This document shows, one piece after another, positions 1 to 10,848 of a stretch of 64,000 bases of DNA; position 1 is the first letter of the stretch, and each line of letters starts with the position of its first letter. The stretch covers positions 40,067,077 through 40,131,076 of the forward strand of contig OY288254.1 of the NCBI GenBank assembly GCA_958450325.1. The letters are read 5' to 3'. The notes beneath the pieces are model-generated. The model was not told the DNA's origin. It made no database searches and saw only the letters and a program-made list of their open reading frames with translations. The position numbers were made by a program, and so were the translations under genes. Source of the stretch: Agrostemma githago. Taxonomy: Eukaryota; Streptophyta; Magnoliopsida; Caryophyllales; Caryophyllaceae.

Positions 1-3000
1 TCTGAACTGTAGAATTTGGCTGTCGAAGCTGATTTCTACATTGAATGACGATGTTTGGTTACTAACCATTTTTGAATTCGATTGTGTTTCGTTGTTTTAC
101 CGATATTTTCTTCTTGTTAAAGTTTCGATTTGTTGTTTGATTGATGAATTTTTAAACTTTTTGTGGAAAACTGGTCCGTTTCTAAGACCAAACTCGTTGA
201 ATCATTTTACAGTTTTTGAGACGGTTTCATACAAGGATTATTTGTGATTTTATCAAGTCGCTTTAAATCTATTTTATCAATTCTATGACAATTTCGTATA
301 AGAAATTGTGTTTTTAACGAGTCGGTATAAATCGATTGTATATCAATCTTTGATCTGTGTCGAAACTAACGTGTTTATATTTAGACAGATCAAAACTGAT
401 TTGGATCGAACATGAGATTCATAATCCGACCCGACACCTGAACCAAACGTATGATTTATTGATCCGTATTCTGAACCGAGCACATGACTCACCTGAACAA
501 GTGAGTCTAAACAAAATTAAAAAAAAATATGTCCGCCTTCGTCTGAATCCTCCGGAACAAGTGGGTACCAAATTGGAAAAAAAATAAAAAAATAAAGTTC
601 CCTCCAGAACCCGCCTTCGTCTTCAACACAACCCTTCGTCCCGTTTTCGTCTTCAACTCTTCGCCTCCAGAATCTGTCCGTCGTCTGCCGACACACGTCC
701 GCCATCCGCCATCCGCCATCTTCGTCTCAACTCTCCTTCACACGTCTTCAACACGTCTTCATCCATTGTCCGTCTCATCTCTTCGCCGTTTTCCCTCGTT
801 TTGCATGAAGTTTTCTCTCGCCGGTAGTTTCATCTCTACGCGTCTTCGCCGGAAGTTCCCTCTTCAGTTTAGTCTTCACCGGAAGTTCCTCATCTCGATT
901 ATAAGTTTATAATTCATCCTCACCTGAAATGGAACTTCATAATTCATCCTCTGTTTATAATTCATCCTCACCTTATTCTAACGCCATCACTTCACCTTAT
1001 AATCGTCGCGTTTGCCTTAATTTTGCGTTCGTCGGGTTTAGGGTTAGGGTTTGGGTTTAGTCGTTTAAGTTTGGAAGACTTTGATTATTATTCATGATGA
1101 TGATGTTGAGATTCCTGATGATAATTTGTTGTTTCTTCTGGTTTTCTCATGATGATAATTATTCCTGATGATGGTATTTTTAGATGATTTTGAAGTTTGG
1201 TATTGGATTAATGGATGCTATGAGCGAGCGTTTTCATAGTTTAGTCGTTTATGTTTGAAATGGTTTGATTTGGATGTTGAGTTTTCGTGATTTCAGTATG
1301 CTTGACGGGGGCTTGGAGTGTGTTAGAGTTCGTGATTTCTTGATTTCGTGATTTCAGTATCTTGATTACAGTATTTTACTATGTTAGGGTTAGTTTAGTC
1401 GCTTATGTTTGAAATGGTTTGATTTTGATGTTGATTTTTTGTGATTTCAATTTCGATTATTCGTGATTTCAGTATGCTTGGGGTGACTTTGATTTAGATG
1501 TCAATTGTTCATGATTTCAGAATGCTTGGAGTGGGTTAGGGTTAGTTTTATCGTTAAAGTTCATAATGCTTTGATTTAGATGTTGATTGTTCAGTTTGCT
1601 TGGAGTGGGTTTCGGTTAGTTTTATCGTTTAAGGATGTACTGGACTTCTTGTTTTGTGATTCATTTGGTTTGATAGAAATTATATTTGCCTAATTTTGTG
1701 TACGTGTTTTTTTGGAAGCCATCTGCTCAGCTACAGAAGGAGGAGTTGGCTCTTGCACAATCCAAAAAGTTAATTCCCGTGACACCATTGTTGAGTAAAA
1801 CTACGGTGATTATCTTCTTCTAGGGTGTTAAGTTTGTTTTCTAGTTGCTAATACCCTCGTATATGAGTTATGTGCTTCCATATAAAAAAAATTCACAGTC
1901 AACTGATTTATTATAGCTTGTTTGTTGGGTTGACATTTCTTTTCTGCTATTAAAAGATTGAAATTCGGTCTCGTAACTTTGTTTTTTAGCATGACTGCTT
2001 CTGCTCTGCTGCTGTATTGTTCCTTCATCCATTAAGGTGATTACGATTTTTATAGTGGTGAAAAGGACAGTCTCAAACCAGAAATGAACTTGGAAACTCA
2101 GTAAACCAGAAATGGATTTGGCGATTTGGTATTTGTGGTAGTCTTTGCTCAACTAATTAATTAGTAATCGAGTAATGTGTAATGAGATAGGATAAGCCAA
2201 ATTAGTGTATTCTAATTCTCCATCATTAACAACTTCATTACGTGAGGAAGTATGTTCTTACTTTACCAGTAGTCTTGTCTATTTTAGTCAAAAGTATATG
2301 GAAATTTAAGCAATCCTTTTAACTCTTCTGGATTACTAATTGACTTGACTAGGCACCACTCAACCATTTTTCATTCTATAATCTATATACATGCTTACTC
2401 ATATTCGTCGTCGTAGAAATTAAAAGTAATTAAAAATATGTGAAATTTGTACTCATTTATGGAGTTACATTAAATTAGCCTGATGAGTGGATTGGTGAGG
2501 GGCTGAGGACCGACGGGCCAAGACCACATATTTTGGTTACCAAAAATGGGGGAAGCATACACCACTGGAGTTAGAATGTTTCAACAGTCAAGACTCAGAA
2601 TTGAGAAAAGAGAGAGAGTAGAATGACAAGGCTTTGCACTGTCTGAGTGCTGAGTGTTGGTTGTTGTTAATGGGGGGACAACTAGTATAATAATGGTCTC
2701 ACTCCAGTGCACTCCACTCACCTAATAACCCTGGCCTCCAATCAACAGTGGAGAGGAGACTTCATCAAACTACTCATCTAAATTCTAAGCACACATCTCA
2801 ACTGGTCTTGCTATTATCGGATGAAGGATAAATTGATAGTATATGATAATAGATACCTCCTATGTTGGGTACTTGGGTGTGCCTTACTCGTGACTATTCA
2901 TTTATTGTTTGCCATTCTGGTTGGATTGGCTTTCCTCACTATTGACCTGCTTCTGCGAGCTGTTTATGCTCAGTTGTCTGTTGATTATTTTTTCAGGTAG

Positions 3001-3001
3001 A
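1..3001. other. AT-rich stretch without a recognised gene
   Basis: No open frame resembles a known protein. Positions 600-780 are a CT-rich run with short CCATCCG and CTTCGTCTTC repeats, of the kind found in plant 5' leaders. Positions 1037-1064 contain a few telomere-like TTTAGGG units. A short open run at 1720-1820 looks exon-like but was not identified. Several TGATTTCAGTATGCTTGG-like phrases recur at about 1290-1600, suggesting a degenerate local duplication. It may be the remains of captured gene 5' regions inside the CACTA element. Confidence 0.35.
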
Positions 3002-3235
3002 TGAAATATATAATACATGTATTATTTGTCATTCTGGTGGGACTCAAAGTGAATTTATAACCCAATCAACTGAAACAGTGTACAGATGATCTTAACTCAA
3101 TCAACGCAGAAGGAGAGTGAAATATATAATACATGTATTATTTGTCATTCTGGCGGGACTCAAAGTGAATTTATAACCCAATCAACTAAAACAGTGTACA
3201 GATGATCTTAACTCAATCAACGCAGAAGGAGAGTG
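3002..3235 (+). repeat. 117-bp direct tandem duplication, two copies
   Basis: The copy starting TGAAATATATAATACATG at 3002 is repeated at 3119, a period of 117 bp. The copies differ at only two positions that I can see (GGTGGG/GGCGGG and ACTGAAAC/ACTAAAAC), so the duplication is recent compared with the decay of the neighbouring pseudogene. No coding function is evident. Confidence 0.9.
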
Positions 3236-3806
3236 AAAATGAGTGGCAGAGTGTATCATTCACGTCTCGACATCCAATTGAAACTCGAGATGTAATAGTA
3301 GTTGAACTGTCTGATTCTTGGATCGTTACTTGTTGGATACAAGACATATAATATTACTCCATAGAAAAAATCTAAGTACTACGGACTTTCTGGCTCCTCT
3401 TTCTTCTATCAAAAGCCATCTCGGACTTGGACGCCGGCTGGTGGGCAGACCCATAGGATCTACACCCGGCTGGGCACCCCGCCCAGCGTCCCTACCTGTT
3501 CCAACAAGTGATCAAGATTTTGGAAAGGTTGTTGGTCATGACCTTCTCTTAGGGCGAGTTCCCTCTATTGGTATCTACTTGTTGATAGGCGCCTCTCGTT
3601 TTGGTGGTTGTTAAAATGGGGTTGGCTCCGGTAAAAGAAAGAAAAAGGAGAGAAAGAGCTTCCGGTAATACTTTGAAATTTTTTAGACAAATTAGTTTGG
3701 TACTCTATACATATTAGTTAGTTATTTTATTGTTTTTTGCTGTCTAATTTGAATTAAAGTGTATACTAATCACTATATTGTTTTGTTTGTTGATTTGCAA
3801 CTGGTA

Positions 3807-5202
3807 AAGAGGACGAGCCCATGTTGTATCTTCTATTTCTGCAAGGTGGACCTGGGTTCGAGTCTCCACGTCCAGTCGAATGCACTGGATGGATTGGAAG
3901 AGCATGTGCAGAATATCGCGTTGTGCTTTTAGATCAGGCATGATTTCTTGGAGCTTTAGCTTTCTAGAAATGTAATACGTTGATTTTGAGTCATGATTGT
4001 TATTCCTGTGTGTTGAAGTTACCTGATAAAGATTTCTTATAGCGTGGAACAGACTTGTCGACACCATTGACGACATCCTCTATGCAACAAATCAAATCCG
4101 CAAAAGAACTGTCGCAGTTCTTAAAACATTTTTGTAGTGACAATATAGTTAAAGATGCCGAGTTTATTAGAGTTCGGATAGTACCTGAAGTTGGTCCTTG
4201 GAGTATCTTAGGCCAGGTTTGTGTAAATTTTGAAGGATTAGCTTTGCTTTGTGACAATTTGATTTGTAGAGTTAATTTTTTTTTCTTTCTTTTCAACATT
4301 TTATGTCATGTCAGTTTAGTAGTCTCGGTCTTTCATTTGTCATTTTCTAGCTACAACTATCCTGGATTAACGACATACTCTCTTGTTCCTATTGCTAGAG
4401 CTACGGCGGTTTTTGTGTTGTTACATACTTCAGTTTCGCTCCTTAAGGATTAAAGTCCTTATAACAAGCGGAATTCCTCCTATTGGTGATGGATGTACTG
4501 CAGATGCCGTATATCAAGCGTGATTTGAGCCGGTCATTCATCAAAATGAGAAATATTACGAGATATTTCCTCAAGATGTTCAAGTTGTCGGAAACATAGT
4601 GAAATACTTGTCAGACTGTGAAGGTGGCGGAGTATGAGTCAATACTTTTGATTCTTTCATAGCATCTTTGAATACCTTTTCACTGAAAGATTTAATTATA
4701 CTTCCGCTTCTTCTCTTGCTAAAGGTACCACTTCCATCTGGTGGGTTGTTGACACCTCGGGGATTGCAAACACTTGGGCTTACAGGTCTAGGAGCCAGTA
4801 ACGGTTTTGAGCAGTTACATTACACATGTAAGTAGCTAGTTGTTGTTCTATAAAATTTGTATCATACGGCTTTATAAGCTTCCTGTGTTTTCGACGGCAC
4901 CCTCTTTATTGTTTATGTTTTCTCAGGTTCGAGAGAGCGTGGGATCCTATTTTAACTCTAGGTGCACCGAAGGAACTTAGCTATTATTTCCTCAATGCAG
5001 TAAGCTATACTCATGTTACATTAATTTTTGTCTTTTTGAAAACAACTACTCGTATTCAATTTGTCCGAACAATATGCAAGTTTGATCGAGATTTTATAAA
5101 ATTGACTTGCGACATGTTAATGGGTGACAGTTTGAACGGTGGACTGCTTTCAACACAAACCCGCTATACGCAATCCTTCATGAGCTGATCTACTGCCAAG
5201 TA
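3807..5202 (+). pseudogene. Proline iminopeptidase-like alpha/beta hydrolase pseudogene (six exon remnants)
   Basis: Exon-like blocks separated by AT-rich introns read in order as a plant proline iminopeptidase-like alpha/beta hydrolase, resembling Arabidopsis At3g61540 as I remember it. The blocks are about 3807-3937 (LQGGPGFESPRP, the oxyanion-region motif), 4043-4216 (ends PWSILGQ), 4399-4630 (starts SYGGF, completing the GQSYGG nucleophile serine motif), 4726-4830, 4926-5000 and 5132-5202. Most junctions keep GT and AG. It is dead: TAA after FAP near 4447, a one-base deletion shortly after it, and TGA within VYQA*FEP. The start and the C-terminal exons with the catalytic Asp and His are missing. 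Its place inside a CACTA end suggests transposon gene capture. Confidence 0.8.
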
Positions 5203-5229
5203 AGTGAATTAATACGGAGAATATAATTA

Positions 5230-5840
5230 GCTTTTGTTTTATTGCTTTTCTTTGTACCTGTATTACAGATTGCATTACTTGTAGGAGTGCATCCAAGTGA
5301 TCCAAGTAAGTTTCTCTCGTTTTTTCAACCCATATGCATTTTCCTCGTTGTTGATTTATAGGTGTTTTTTGTTTGGTTTCTGGGCTCTAAATCATTCTAT
5401 TGGGTGTAACAATAGCTTACTTTTACTAGTTCATATTGGAAGTAGAGCTTTGGGTGGTACGGTTGTTGACATACATGGATGAAATTTGGAAGTGTGTATG
5501 TGTACTGTGCAGGTTTGGGACTTGTGTACGATCTAATGTTCCTTGTCTCGCTATTTGCAGAAACTTTTTGACAATTGAAAGATGGACGTCAACTGTGTGA
5601 GAGTGGTGTTACTAGAGTTTGTACACGGAAGACTGAATCATAGAAGAAACATCCTTAGACATTGTTATTATAACTCAATCACAACTATTGAGACCATATT
5701 TATTGATTCGTAATTTTTGGTAAAGAATTGGTACATGTGATGCAATTGTCAGGTTTTCGAATGTAGATTTAATGTTTTAATGTAAATATTGGATTTTTCG
5801 ATTGGCGTACAATTATATCGAAATATTTTTTTTAAAAAAA
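5230..5840. other. Stretch after the pseudogene with no recognised gene
   Basis: AT-rich sequence continuing from the last recognisable peptidase exon. Short GT/AG-bounded open runs occur, but none could be matched to the missing C-terminal exons. It lies just inside the CACTA subterminal repeat zone. Confidence 0.4.
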
Positions 5841-6217
5841 ATTATGTAACACAAACAGGACAGTTATCGTAAGCGTCTTATTTAATGGATGATATTTTGT
5901 TTTTATTCAAAAGAATTAACAGGATGGTTCATATGCCAACCATCTTATTTATATCAGTAGATAATAGGACGGTTTGGATGGAACCGTGATGTTTAAAATA
6001 GATTTAATAGCAGGCTTCAGTGGACCGCGCTTTTAAATAACCCATTAAAGGGGACGGTTTCTCCTTGAACCGTCCTATTAATGTTGAATTTAATATCACG
6101 GTTTGACTTTCTGGGAACCGCGCTATTTGATTTAATAAGACGTCGACCTAAAGGACGGTTCCTTATCCAATATAGGATGGTTAGGAACCATCCTATTTAA
6201 TCTTAATTGTAGTAGTG
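5840..6217. repeat. CACTA terminal and subterminal inverted repeats
   Basis: GGACGGTT/GGATGGTT motifs recur paired with the inverse AACCGTCC/AACCATCC (for example GGACGGTTTCTCCTTGAACC near 6051, and a pair around 6170-6200), giving several small palindromic units. The block ends with TGTAGTAGTG at 6217. Dense short inverted subterminal repeats next to a CACTA terminus are where the transposase of this superfamily binds. Confidence 0.65.
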
Positions 6218-6660
6218 AAGGTTGCACTTAGTCTTGTAACCCACCAATCGTACCCACTACTCGACCACGGGACCCAGAGCGGTCCTCGCGATAATCCCCT
6301 TTGCCGCAGGGGTCAACTTTTGAGAATAGATCTCAAGGCATGCCGTGAAAGCCGAAAAGGTCCTCATCGGCCCTGGGGAATGCAAACCGAGACAAAATAA
6401 GTATAAATAAAACAAAACAAACCCAACCAAAACCGACACTTCAATAATCCGAAACCTTGGGGGGCTACTAAATAAAACAAACTCTAAGAAAGAAACTTAC
6501 ATCTGCAAGGCGCAACTAGTTCACCAGCACATTCTCCGACGAGTGGTGACTCATCGTGCTCTTAGCCTGAGCCAACCTCCATTCAATCCCCGCAAGAAAC
6601 CTAACCGGACGAACATGCACCGTCTTAGATGCCAATCGAGGGAATTAGGGGTAAATTCAA
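6218..6660 (-). pseudogene. Antisense plant-mobile-domain gene remnant with exons out of order
   Basis: On the minus strand, about 6640-6495 matches exon 4 of the B2 PMD gene (codons for RFLAGIEWRL), and 6371-6218 matches the start of its exon 3 (GPMRTFS, then IYSQKLTPA). Reading 5'->3', exon 4 comes before exon 3, the reverse of B2 (41919-42620, then 42704-42865). Between them, an intron-4-like part passes into an intron-2-like end through a shared TTTGTTTTGTTT run. The exon-4 block has an in-frame stop (VN*LRLAD), and the exon-3 acceptor CAG has become CAT. The copy is cut off by the CACTA at 6217. Confidence 0.7.
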
Positions 6661-7030
6661 ACCCGTAAAGCAAGCCTTAAAACCTCCTCTAGTCGAAATC
6701 GACCCCCGGTAATAAACGAACACGAGAACCACGGTTAATAAGAATGCTCGCGCTTGACCGCGTGATAAAATGAACAAAACAAATCTATAATCCCAAAGCA
6801 CTCGAAGCAATCTGTTAGTCTAAAACAAGCCCCAAAGCACTTGAAGCAATCTGTTATCCTAGAAAGTCCCTAAGCACTCAATTTATATTCCAGGGGGATT
6901 ATTATTTTAGCACATTCCCGGAATAATTCACTAAGCAAATGCAAGCCTAAGAACTAATGCAAAGAACTTACACATCAACACTATTAATTTAAAGGCAAAA
7001 CAATCACTAAATACAAACAACCACTCGTCA
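6660..7030. other. Unassigned internal stretch of element A
   Basis: No gene seen. Near-duplicate phrases (CAAAGCACTCGAAGCAATCTG and CAAAGCACTTGAAGCAATCTG) occur at about 6793 and 6833, so a local duplication is present. The rest is AT-rich and leads into the hairpin tandem array. Confidence 0.4.
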
Positions 7031-7499
7031 ACAGACCAGGGATAGTCAGAAACTACCCCAAAGAAAGCAAAAGACCAGGTATAGTCAGAAACTACCCCGA
7101 AGAAAACAGTAGACCAGGGAAAGTCAGAAACTACCCTGAAGAAAACTGCCCCGAAGAAAGCAAAAGACCAGGGATAGTAAGAAACTACCCCGAAGAAAGC
7201 AAAAGACCAGGGATAATCAGAAACTACCCCGAAGAAAACAAAAGACCAGCGATAGTCAGAAACTATCCCGAAGAAAACAACAGACCAGGGATAGTCAGAA
7301 ACTATCCCAAAGAAAGCAACAACCAGGGATAGTCAGAAACTATCCCAAAGAAAGCAATAGTCAAGGGATAGTCAGAAACTATCCAGAAGAAAGCAATAGT
7401 CCAGGGATAGTTAGAAACTATCCCGAAGAAAGCAATAAGCCAGGGATAGTCAGAAACTATCCCAAAGAAAGCAAAAGACCAGGAATGGATGCGATCCTA
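7031..7499. repeat. Tandem array of about twelve 39-bp units, each able to form a hairpin
   Basis: The unit is roughly AGACCAGGGATAGTCAGAAA followed by CTATCCCGAAGAAAGCAAA, about 39 bp, repeated about 12 times with substitutions and one partial unit near 7140. Within most units GGGATAGT, CAGAA, ACTATCCC forms an 8-bp stem with a 5-base loop. Several copies read ACTACCCC on the right arm, which still pairs through G-U in RNA. The array is internal to element A. Confidence 0.85.
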
Positions 7500-7524
7500 T
7501 TCCGAAGAAAACAAAACAGCCACT

Positions 7525-7704
7525 AGAGAGGGATAAATCTAACGCAACCATCCGAAAGGGGGATAAATCTAACACAGCCACCCGAAAGGGATAAATCTAA
7601 CGCAGCCACCCGAGCCACCCGGGAGGGATAAATGTAACGCAGCCACCCGGGAGGGATAAATCTAACGCAACCACCCAGGAGGGATAAATCTAACGCAGCC
7701 ACTC
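7525..7704. repeat. Second tandem array, 28-31 bp units, left side of the T insertion
   Basis: About six units of GGGATAAATCTAACGCAGCC plus ACCCGAGA with small length changes. The array is interrupted at 7704/7705 by element T and resumes at 24419. The last five bases before T (CACTC, 7700-7704) are duplicated on the far side. Confidence 0.85.
7700..7704. other. Target-site duplication CACTC, left copy of element T
   Basis: CACTC lies directly before the LTR terminus TGTGGACA at 7705. The same five bases lie directly after the other LTR terminus TCTACA at 24418. Five bases is the standard duplication for Ty3/gypsy integrase. Confidence 0.9.
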
Positions 7705-10199
7705 TGTGGACATGACATAGGTCCACCCCGACGCGGCCACGCGCGGGTTTGGGGAGGCGAATGAATCTCCATATGAGATGGATCGAATTGAAATTTAAAT
7801 CGAAGTTGGAGTCGCCACCGAACTTTGTGGGAGTTCGAGCCCGTTCGAACCCACTCTATGTCGTAGTGGGCCGTGTACGAAATACGGCCGATTTCCGATG
7901 TCAGAGTTTATTGGGTTCGTCCCTTTGCATTTGATACCGATACCGACATGATCGGATACCGTGTATTGAATGACTCTCGTTGCCAATGGTTTCGGATATC
8001 CGGAAACCGAGGTTCTGAGTAAGGGGTGAGGGTACGTGTTGGGAAGTTCATAAAGAACACCCAACCCCGCCCGCACATTAGCGGCCTCTACTAGGATATC
8101 GTTTGATTTTAAAATACGCGCGTTAGTAATACGATGAATGATATGCAAACATTGTTTTCCTAAACATGCGAGGAATTGAATGGGTTGCTAAGTCGGTTTA
8201 ATGCATGAAAATTAACGTCAAAGTTGAATTTAGCATGTGAGATTCGTTTTAGTATAATAAAACAAACGATAGAAAAAAGATGAGTTTGCTACAAAGGATG
8301 AACAAACGAGTTAGTATCGGTTTGTGAATAATAATAATATGCATGATGCAGAAAAAAATATATCGAGACCTGAAATATTGATAAAAGACGCGGTTTTGTC
8401 TAAAAAACGAAGTTCGAAAAATAATAAAAAAGCGAAAAAAGGGCGTCGCGTTGCAGCCGGCCAGGCGACTTGCCCGGGACGCGCGCGACTCGCGTCCCGG
8501 CCTGTTTTCGAAATCGATTTTTTGAAAATTCGATGCTTTTATTAAATCGCGTACAAATATTGCCCATTCGCACTCGATTTAATATTTTCGACATTCGTTA
8601 TATTCGATATTCGGTTATGTAATCGATATCAAATACTCGGAATAGTTTTTTAGAAAAGATGTAAATTTCGAAAAAAATCGTTTCGTAGAATTAAGAAAAC
8701 GACGTTTTAAAGAAAAAACGAAGAAGGAAGAAAAAGGGGCCGGATTTCAGACTCTCACGCGAGTCGCCTGGGAGGGGCGCGGCTCGCGTGTGGGTCTGTC
8801 CCGGTTTGTTTTTTTGTTCGAAAATTGCTAATTTTGATAAATCCTGTACAAATACGAATTAATTTATACTCAATTTATATTTTCGATATTCGTCGTATTC
8901 GATATTCGATTATGAAATCGATATCGAATATTCGGAATGAATTTTTTTAGAAAAAAAAAAGTTTTGTAAAATTGTTTTGAAAAGAATTTGAACGAAAAGG
9001 ATGAAAAAAAGATGTTAATTCTCTCCGCGTTAAAATCGTTGTATTTTGTTTTAAGAAAATTATGTAACGATTTTTTAGCATCAACGAGATTAATTTTGTT
9101 CTTTTTGATACAATATTCGATTATAGAGAATCGATATCGTATTTTTAAGAACGTTTGTTTATATGAAAGTAGTTTTAGTAATATCGATATTAGAAATAAA
9201 AAAACGACGAACGACCCGTAATAAGAAAAGGACGACCGAAGACCCGTAAAAGGAAAAAACGGACGACGAAAAGAAGAAAACGAGAAGGAGAAGAGAGAAA
9301 TAGAGAAGTCGGGTTTGGTTACACCCTCAACCTACATGTTTTAGTTTACTCGGATCGGAGATCGTTGGAACGTGGCTTGGGCACAGGAGAGTCTAGTGGA
9401 TGTCGGTGAGTTATGGTAGCTCGGTGAAGGGTGACGGGTGTAAGGGCCGGTTTCTTTCGGGTCTTAGATGTAATATCGTTTTCTCGATGCTAAACATAAG
9501 GAGTTTTATGGATGTGTGTAATCGAGAGTAGGAAAGTTGATATGTTGTGTGAATAATCGGTGTGTATTTGATATATCAATATTGTGTGTGCAAGTGGCCT
9601 ATTTATAGGAAAATTCCCGACCTTGGCTTAGGAGAAGTGTTTGGGTTAGAACTACCGCTTAGGATAGGAAACGTAAGAAGCGGAGAAGCACGAGAATTCC
9701 GTTTACTTGGCAAAGAAGAAAGGGAATCTCGGCTGGTTGGTGGAGCTCGGCCGAGTGTCTTACACTTGGTCGGGTTTTGATTCGGTATTTGGATAGAATT
9801 CCTACTTGAGATCGAATTCTATCCTCAAATGGATTTGTTTAATATTTTGTGAAGCTGATTTTTTGTGGTATTTGAGTTCGAATCAGCCACGTGAGGTGTC
9901 ACGGCTGACTCGCGTGTCCCGAGAATATTTTTGACCGGGTTTTGACTCGGTCGCTAAAAGACGGTTTTACCCCTGGTGTCGGAATCGACCCAAATTAGTC
10001 TTATTTGACTCGAAACGACCCACTGGGCCTGATTTTGAGGTTGGTTTTGTGATATATGTACTCCGTAAAAAGCCCAAGCCAAATGCCAATGATTTTGAGC
10101 CCGTTTCCGAATATATTAAAGCACGTTTGCGTCCGATCATCATCGGGTGTTTGTCGGAAACTGCTATAGTCACCTGGTGGTCAAATGTGGGTGTCTACA
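7705..10199 (-). repeat. 3' LTR of element T (2495 bp)
   Basis: Reads TGTGGACA...TGTCTACA on the plus strand, so TGTAGACA...TGTCCACA in the element's sense. It is nearly identical to the right LTR once the nested insertion there is removed. One clear difference is 20 extra bases here around 8469-8488, between GCGACT repeats. Several ATCGATATC-type AT palindromes and GC-rich GCGACTCGCG motifs lie inside. Short open frames appear in both LTRs only because the LTRs are duplicates. Confidence 0.93.
9600..9607 (-). promoter_or_regulatory. TATA box in the 3' LTR of element T
   Basis: Minus strand TATAAATA inside CCTATAAATAGG, a near palindrome. The same site is at 23819-23826 in the 5' LTR. Position in the LTR and orientation fit the gag-pol transcript. 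The exact transcription start cannot be read from the sequence. Confidence 0.6.
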
Positions 10200-10214
10200 G
10201 AGCCCCCACTCTGA
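10200..10214 (-). promoter_or_regulatory. Polypurine tract of element T
   Basis: Minus strand AGTGGGGGCTC directly precedes the LTR terminus TGTAGACACC. It primes plus-strand DNA synthesis. Elements A (24818-24832) and B2 (36982-36996) have nearly the same tract and flank, which ties these elements into one group. Confidence 0.8.
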
Positions 10215-10736
10215 CTGAGACTTGGACAAGGCGAAAGTCAGAGTAGCCACCAGGTCAATCAAAGATTAAAACCTGACAGCTTCCGGTCGGGTCGTTTAAA
10301 GTCCATTAGACTTGCGTGAAAGGGCCGGGCTCGCCAGGCATAAGCTGGAAATCATATCTGAGCTGATGGTGATAACTCCGTGGGGAATTGGACTTGTCGT
10401 ATAAGTCTTGGGTGTGCCCCTACACGGGCTCATCCCGTTAAATGCCGCTGGGGAGTTGGTTGCACGGTTTTGCTTGAGTCGTCCTGTACAATGATTTATG
10501 CAAAGTTTGCATGTAACACATTTGTAAGAGAAATGACTCGCGCTGGGGAATAAAATTTTGAAGGAGATTTTTTTGAATTTTTGAATTTGGAAGAGTTTTG
10601 AAAAATTAAAGCATTTTGACTCCGAAAAGGAATAGGAATGCTCAGGATGACTTAGCTAGATCCTAGGATAAGGCCTGTATGCTAAATCTTCTGGGATTAG
10701 GAATCCTTAGGTGAGGAGGAGAATCCGATTTCATGC
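10215..10736. other. Spacer between PPT and antisense gene promoter in element T
   Basis: No open frame or tandem array. Elements A and B2 hold hairpin arrays at the corresponding place; T does not. The final 150 bases presumably include upstream promoter sequence of the antisense gene, but no known motif besides the TATA box was recognised. Confidence 0.45.
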
Positions 10737-10744
10737 TATAAATA
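10737..10744 (+). promoter_or_regulatory. TATA box of the antisense gene in element T
   Basis: CTATAAATACCC, a canonical plant TATA box with pyrimidine-rich sequence after it, 112 bases upstream of the ATG at 10849. It points opposite to gag-pol, so the gene has a promoter separate from the LTRs. Confidence 0.7.
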
Positions 10745-10848
10745 CCCTCTCCTTGCTCATAATTTATTCATAATTCCCACAATTCCCTTCTTCCTTCAAA
10801 GAAAAAACAAGCCCTGAGAAACTCATTTCCTCTTTTTAGAAATTCATT

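Larger units (their letters stand above)
1..6217. mobile_element. Right part of a large CACTA-type DNA transposon, other end outside the window
   Basis: The segment ends at 6217 with TGTAGTAGTG, the reverse complement of CACTACTACA, a typical CACTA terminus. Immediately right of it, sequence resumes inside the antisense gene of retroelement A, so 6217 is an insertion boundary. The last 370 bases carry the subterminal repeats expected of the superfamily. No matching left end (CACTACTACA on the plus strand) was seen in 1-6217, so the element probably extends out of the window. No transposase was recognised. That everything from 1 to 6217 belongs to one element is an inference; part could be flanking DNA joined by deletion. 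Confidence 0.5.
6218..7699 (+). mobile_element. Retroelement A, left surviving part (non-autonomous Tat-type)
   Basis: Internal region of an element whose 3' LTR is at 24833-26964; the two parts are separated by element T. The join is shown by the same tandem repeat family (GGGATAAATCTAACGCAGCC) on both sides of T and by T's TSD. The part holds an antisense PMD gene remnant (6218-6660), an unassigned stretch (6660-7030) and two tandem arrays (7031-7704). Its own 5' end and 5' LTR are lost behind the CACTA insertion at 6217. Confidence 0.7.

Noticed and set aside
1037..1064. Telomere-like TTTAGGG units
   Set aside because: Only a few imperfect units; too short for an interstitial telomeric array.
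1720..1820. Exon-like open run coding for QLQKEELALAQSKKLIPVTP
   Set aside because: Looks protein-coding but could not be assigned to any family; no splice context could be confirmed.
3318..3614. 98-codon plus-strand open frame
   Set aside because: No known motif, unusual composition and no conserved neighbour; probably chance in the CACTA interior.
7523..7726. Minus-strand open frame with repeated LSLLGGCVRFIPP-like peptide
   Set aside because: Translation of the 28-31 bp tandem array, not a gene.
8324..8594. Open frames in both LTRs of element T (also about 22554-22845)
   Set aside because: Repeated only because LTRs are duplicates; lengths differ between copies and there is no domain.
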